Source: SHLQ01 sp964517125 (GTDB lineage Bacteria > Actinomycetota > Acidimicrobiia > Acidimicrobiales > SHLQ01). From it: a stretch of 62,054 nucleotides of DNA. The DNA is taken from positions 1-62,054 of the forward strand of contig CAZFBD010000021.1 in assembly GCA_964517125.1 (NCBI GenBank). Direction: 5' to 3'. Under the pieces are notes generated by a model. That model was not told where the DNA came from. It did not search any database and saw nothing but the letters and a program-made list of their open reading frames with translations. Shown in pieces: positions 58,620 to 62,054 of this stretch. The position numbers and the translations under genes are program-made. The first letter of the stretch is position 1; the number at the start of each line of letters is the position of its first letter.

Positions 58620-59861
58620 TCAGGCGACTCCAAGCAGAACGATGGCGGCCACCAGGGTGAAGGCGCCCACCAGGTCCAGGACCGAATTGGTCAGTGGAAT
58701 ACCGGCCGTGTCTGGGTCCAGACCGAAGCGGACAGCGCCGAGCGTGCCGTAGTAGGCCACCAGCACGACGACCACGATGGCGCCGACGCCGGCAAGCAAC
58801 GCCACCCCAACCATGGAGAGCACGCCTGGACTGGCGATGGACAGGGCCACAGAACCAAGGTGGGAGGCAACCCCGACCGCAGCGAAGATCGGGAGCGATA
58901 GCAACATGACCGAACGGATGTCGTCGCGAGCCATTCGGGACGGCACGAGGGCCGGCGGGATCAGGCCGAGGTGCAATTTGGTGCTGAGGCGGCTCGACAG
59001 GATTCCACCGAGGGCGCCAGCCATGCCGAAGTAGGCCGGGATCAGCACCAGGAGGGCCGGCTCATCCAGAAAGGCACCCAAGCGCTTTTCGATCGTGACC
59101 CCGGCGATCAACGAAACCGTGCTGGCGATTGCGAGCACCGGGAGGGATTCGGCAATGATCCTGCGAAGAATCAGCAACTTCATGCGGTTCAGCCGGAACC
59201 ACGCAGCCAACAACCCCACCGTCACACCCAGGCCGAGCGCCCCGAGCGCTTCGCTCGCCCAGTTCTCCGTGACGATCAGCGAACCAATCATGAGCGCTGG
59301 AAGCGTGACGAGATCGCCGACGGCCGTCACGAGTGGTGCGGTGACGTTGTCGAGGTCCCATCCGAATCGTGTGGAACCGGCTGCCAGTGCAACCGTGATT
59401 CCAAGCACCACCAACGATGCGAGCATGCCGCCGACGACCGAAACCGCCAGGAAGTCCAGGATGCTCATGGAATCGCTCACGCCGAACGCAACCGCCAGAA
59501 GCTTGGCCACGATCGCCAACCATGTGGCGGCGACCCAGCTGAGGCCGATTGCGGCCAACACGTTCTGCCCGAAGAGCGTGTCAGGACGCGTGGAGATCCG
59601 AAATGTGCCTGTGTGGATCGAGGTACCGAGGCGACTTCCCATGGCGCCGAACACGTTGCCGCGCTGCGCGATGGCAGCGGGCACGAGGAGCAGGAGGCCG
59701 GGAAGTTCGCTGAGGCGTTCTTCGGCCGAGGCCAGGGTGAGCCCTGCGAGCAGGGTGGCCACGATCGAGAGCGCAAGCGCCGCCAGCGTCTGGGCGACTG
59801 CGGCTGGGTCGGGACCGAGCGTTCTGACGAATCGCGTCATCATGATACGAAGGCCTTCCAT
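58620..59861 (-). CDS. MgtE/SLC41-type divalent cation transporter membrane protein
   Basis: A 413-aa membrane protein with two repeated MgtE-type transmembrane modules and no cytoplasmic CBS or N domain. Module 1: LLLLVPAAIAQRGNVFGAMG and WDLDNVTAPLVTAVGDLVTL. Module 2: ALLVLIPAYFGMAGALGGIL and GLDPDTAGIPLTNSVLDLVG. The P-D-N/T-P loop holds the ion-coordinating Asp in MgtE relatives. Magnesium or cobalt is the probable substrate. The regulatory domains found in MgtE are absent but a PhoU/TrkA-C protein is encoded next to it, as in some archaea. Confidence 0.82.
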   Translation of the reverse strand: MEGLRIMMTRFVRTLGPDPAAVAQTLAALALSIVATLLAGLTLASAEERLSELPGLLLLVPAAIAQRGNVFGAMGSRLGTSIHTGTFRISTRPDTLFGQNVLAAIGLSWVAATWLAIVAKLLAVAFGVSDSMSILDFLAVSVVGGMLASLVVLGITVALAAGSTRFGWDLDNVTAPLVTAVGDLVTLPALMIGSLIVTENWASEALGALGLGVTVGLLAAWFRLNRMKLLILRRIIAESLPVLAIASTVSLIAGVTIEKRLGAFLDEPALLVLIPAYFGMAGALGGILSSRLSTKLHLGLIPPALVPSRMARDDIRSVMLLSLPIFAAVGVASHLGSVALSIASPGVLSMVGVALLAGVGAIVVVVLVAYYGTLGAVRFGLDPDTAGIPLTNSVLDLVGAFTLVAAIVLLGVA

Positions 59862-60148
59862 GGATCACCGGCGCTGATGCGTCGGGGTCCTCGGCCGTGA
59901 AGTCATTCCATCAGGCTAGTGGTGACTTGCACACGGTTCGACGTGTGGAGCCGGCGGGACACGGAGGGCAGTGACGGGTCTAACGGTGGGTTGTTTTCAC
60001 AGGCAAACCCTCCGGAGCCCCGCCGGCAGAAGGGAACCTACAGACCTTCGGTACCACCCCGGTACCAGTTTCCGGGTACCGGCCCAAAAGAGGGACGAAT
60101 GGTCCAAGGCATGCCGTTCGGGTACCGGCTGCCGCAATTGTTGACGAC
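59862..60148 (+). promoter_or_regulatory. intergenic region with four GGTACC sites
   Basis: No gene is visible in these 287 bp. GGTACC occurs at 60050, 60061, 60075 and 60121, spaced 11, 14 and 46 bp. Two of them form a stem-loop, CCGGTACC (60059-60066) with GGTACCGG (60075-60082) and an 8-nt loop. The first half of the region carries no obvious elements. The cluster lies 70 to 100 bp upstream of the next gene and could be operator sites or an RNA hairpin. Confidence 0.4.
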
Positions 60149-60796
60149 ATGCAGGTTTCGACATCGCAACTGGACACACCGCCACGACTGGACATCGTCG
60201 ACCATCCGGTACTGATCGAAGCGCGGAGCCTGATCTTCACGCTCCGGCCATCGATTGCCTGGCGGCTCGGGTTGGCGTCCGCACCCATGGATCTTCTCGA
60301 CGACAACGGAATCCTCGGCTGGCGGCTTGGAACGACCGAGTTGCGACGCAATCTCAACGACCTGAACGGCTCCAGAGCCGTCGATGGGCTACGAACCTGG
60401 CTCGCAAACGACGCGCTCGTTGAGCCGTTCCGTTGGCGTTCGCTTCATACGGTTCTCATGACGGCCTGTCTTGCCCTGGGCCACGCCGGACAAGCGCGGA
60501 CCGCCACCGATGCCGACCTGGTCGCAGGCGTGTGGATGCGCAACGTGAACGCCGCGTTCACCCGAGTTGGCCCCACCTACACACCCAGTCGGGCCGAACT
60601 GCGCCTCGCTGCTCGACTCGGACGGCTCCTCCCCGCCGGACCTGGCACCGAGTTGATTCGCCAGAATCTCGACCAGCTTGTGCTTGCGGAGGACACCCCC
60701 AAACAGGGACGTGGGCATGTGGGGCCGGTGTGGGATGCGATCCATCGGGTGGATGAACACGCACTTCGAGAGGTGCTGGTCCCAAGAGTTAACTAG
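60149..60796 (+). CDS. hypothetical protein
   Basis: A 215-aa protein that I do not recognise. It is soluble, with alpha-helical stretches (LIFTLRPSIAWRLGLA, WLANDALVEPFRWRSLHTVL, LAARLGRLLPAGPGTELIRQ), no signal peptide and no metal or nucleotide motif. The start is an ATG with the weak site GTTGACGAC before it. A STAND-type ATPase gene follows after 32 bp on the same strand with its own TAGTGT box. Confidence 0.5.
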   Translation: MQVSTSQLDTPPRLDIVDHPVLIEARSLIFTLRPSIAWRLGLASAPMDLLDDNGILGWRLGTTELRRNLNDLNGSRAVDGLRTWLANDALVEPFRWRSLHTVLMTACLALGHAGQARTATDADLVAGVWMRNVNAAFTRVGPTYTPSRAELRLAARLGRLLPAGPGTELIRQNLDQLVLAEDTPKQGRGHVGPVWDAIHRVDEHALREVLVPRVN

Positions 60797-60816
60797 CCGC
60801 ATCGGCGCCCGCCAAA

Positions 60817-60822
60817 TAGTGT
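60817..60822 (+). promoter_or_regulatory. -10 box of the partial ATPase gene, leaderless type
   Basis: TAGTGT, spacer CGAGGA (6 nt), ATG at 60829. The same hexamer is used by nadD. Confidence 0.5.
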
Positions 60823-60828
60823 CGAGGA

Positions 60829-62054
60829 ATGGATCGCGCGAACGTCATACTTTCGGAGAGCCCCGTGTTCTCCGATACGGGTGATCCCTCGTTCTCCGAT
60901 ACGGGTGATCCCACGCACGTCCGCCGAAATCGGATCCTGGAACGGCTCGCTGGGGCACGCGGCGTCGTGCTCATCGAAGCCCCGACCGGCTTCGGGAAAT
61001 CCATCCTGTGTTCGCAGATAGCTGCCGAGCCCGAATGGAACACGACCAGGGTGTTGGACGGCACCGATGTCGAAACCCTCCAGACCCTCGTCGAATCTGT
61101 CGCCGATGGTGCCGAGGTGGACCTGATCATCATCGACGACGTCGCGCCTGCGAGCATGGAGCTCGCCGAACAGCTCAGCCGAATGGGTGTGGGGCTTGTC
61201 GTCTGCGCAGGTCGCCGGCTGAAGACCACGCCGGGAATCCGTCAGCTTCGCCCAACCCTGCTTCGCCACGTCGACCTCCGCTTCGATCTGCAGGAGACGC
61301 ACCGGCTGCTTCGGGTCAACTTCAGCGATGCGTCGTCAGATCAGGTTGCCTATCTGCTGCACTCGATCTCCGACGGTTGGCCTGAACACGTCGAGCGGAT
61401 CGTTCTGGCCATGGTCGGGCGAGGCTCGTCCATGGACGTCGTCCGATCGTTGGCCACTCGTGGCGCGCACCTGGATCCGTTGGTCGATCGCTGTCTCGAT
61501 GGGTTGGAGCCCTCGATGCTCGAAGCGATCGCGCAGCTCACCCATCTGGGACGTTTCTCGACCGGAGCCGCAAACTCGCTGAGCCCCGATCTCGTGCCTC
61601 GGGCCATGAAAACCGGGTTTCCAATCCTCGAGAACAACCTCGGCGAGCTCGTCATCCCCGAGCTCCTCGCCAGCAGAATCAGCCAGTTCGCTGCGCCCGA
61701 CCTGGCGGCGATACGTCGGCTCATACCCATCATGGTGGGCACCCTCGGAATGCACTCCACAACGAGGGCCCTGCTCAACGCCGGAGCCACCACCGATGCC
61801 GCGAACCTGATCTGCTCGCTCCCCGAGTACGAACTCGACTCGTCGAACCAGACCGAGATGATCGGCTTGCTCCGGGCAATCGAAGCCCAGCACCCCGAAA
61901 ATTCCGAGCTGACCTTTCGGCGCGCCCGCGTACACCGCAACCTCGCCCAGTTCTCCGACCAACGCGACGCCCTCGAACGCGTCGCCGCTTCAGGCCAATC
62001 GGCCGCATCATTCGCAGCCGAAGTCGAGCTGTTCGTGCTGTCGATCACCCCGTC
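60829..62054 (+). CDS. STAND/MalT-like ATPase, partial (3' end outside the window)
   Basis: An open frame of 408 codons that runs off the window with no stop. After an N-terminal tandem repeat (FSDTGDP twice) come VVLIEAPTGFGKSILCSQIA (Walker A, APTGFGKS) and DLIIIDDVAP (Walker B), then helical sequence including LLRVNFSDASSDQVAYLLHS, which resembles the NTPase part of MalT/LuxR-type regulators. If the family assignment holds, TPR-like repeats and a DNA-binding LuxR domain would lie beyond the window. The ATG follows a TAGTGT box by 6 nt. An unrecognised gene precedes it on the same strand. Confidence 0.6.
   Translation, partial: MDRANVILSESPVFSDTGDPSFSDTGDPTHVRRNRILERLAGARGVVLIEAPTGFGKSILCSQIAAEPEWNTTRVLDGTDVETLQTLVESVADGAEVDLIIIDDVAPASMELAEQLSRMGVGLVVCAGRRLKTTPGIRQLRPTLLRHVDLRFDLQETHRLLRVNFSDASSDQVAYLLHSISDGWPEHVERIVLAMVGRGSSMDVVRSLATRGAHLDPLVDRCLDGLEPSMLEAIAQLTHLGRFSTGAANSLSPDLVPRAMKTGFPILENNLGELVIPELLASRISQFAAPDLAAIRRLIPIMVGTLGMHSTTRALLNAGATTDAANLICSLPEYELDSSNQTEMIGLLRAIEAQHPENSELTFRRARVHRNLAQFSDQRDALERVAASGQSAASFAAEVELFVLSITP
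60868..60915 (+). repeat. 2 x 24-bp tandem repeat in the ATPase gene
   Basis: TTCTCCGATACGGGTGATCC occurs twice in a 24-bp period (60868-60891 and 60892-60915), differing at a single base in the last codon. It encodes FSDTGDPS and FSDTGDPT before the Walker A domain. The near identity suggests a recent duplication. Confidence 0.88.

Overview
This is a GC-rich stretch of chromosome from a member of the Actinomycetota, most likely the class Acidimicrobiia. The evidence is a mycothiol conjugate amidase (Mca), the actinobacterial/archaeal mismatch endonuclease NucS, a class II DAHP synthase, and the block rplU-rpmA-obg-proB-proA-nadD-lytR_C-rsfS. No rRNA, tRNA, CRISPR array, IS element or prophage was found. 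A run of 100 Ns at 44708-44807 shows this is a draft (possibly metagenomic) scaffold. The window opens just downstream of rsfS and ends inside a large ATPase gene.

Layout. 0-3.5 kb: rsfS, an LCP/LytR_C-like membrane protein and nadD on the minus strand, a 400-bp leader with possible RNA structure, then a sigma-70 factor and its terminator. 3.6-8.1 kb: a methyltransferase, two tandem small paralogues, an ECF sigma factor with a membrane-anchored META-like partner, and aroG. 8.1-13.6 kb: a decayed SulP transporter next to its intact paralogue, in a row with a VWA protein and a MoxR ATPase. 13.6-23.4 kb: proA; murJ carrying an in-frame TGA; two PspA-like genes; a secreted protein; then proB-obg-rpmA-rplU and an acyl-CoA dehydrogenase. 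The conserved minus-strand cluster is therefore still collinear but spread over 22 kb by inserted plus-strand genes.

23.5-43 kb: a cyclase/STAND ATPase/TPR regulator, lipid genes (thiolase-like, acyl-CoA synthetase), TauE, an FAD oxidoreductase, a UbiB-type kinase, nucS overlapping a VanW lipoprotein, a geranylgeranyl-reductase-like enzyme, a GGDEF-EAL protein, a small lipoprotein, typA and a DUF4349 lipoprotein. 43-49.5 kb: PAP2 phosphatase, a gene that looks inserted, the assembly gap, an SDR, a patatin with two cyclic-nucleotide domains, and trpB2. 49.5-62 kb: amidohydrolase, RND permease, YqeY, a secreted nuclease, SCP2 and mca, a J-domain protein, PhoU/TrkA-C and MgtE-type genes, an unrecognised gene, and a partial STAND-type ATPase.

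Signalling themes: a nucleotide cyclase and two different effectors with cyclic-nucleotide-binding domains occur together, alongside a GGDEF-EAL protein and two sigma factors. Many genes have a TAnnnT box ending 6-8 nt before the start codon, the architecture of leaderless actinobacterial transcripts. Genes with a clear Shine-Dalgarno are the minority. The most striking anomalies are the nonsense codon in murJ, the SulP pseudogene, and the duplicated PAP2 tail next to a scaffold gap that is probably artificial.
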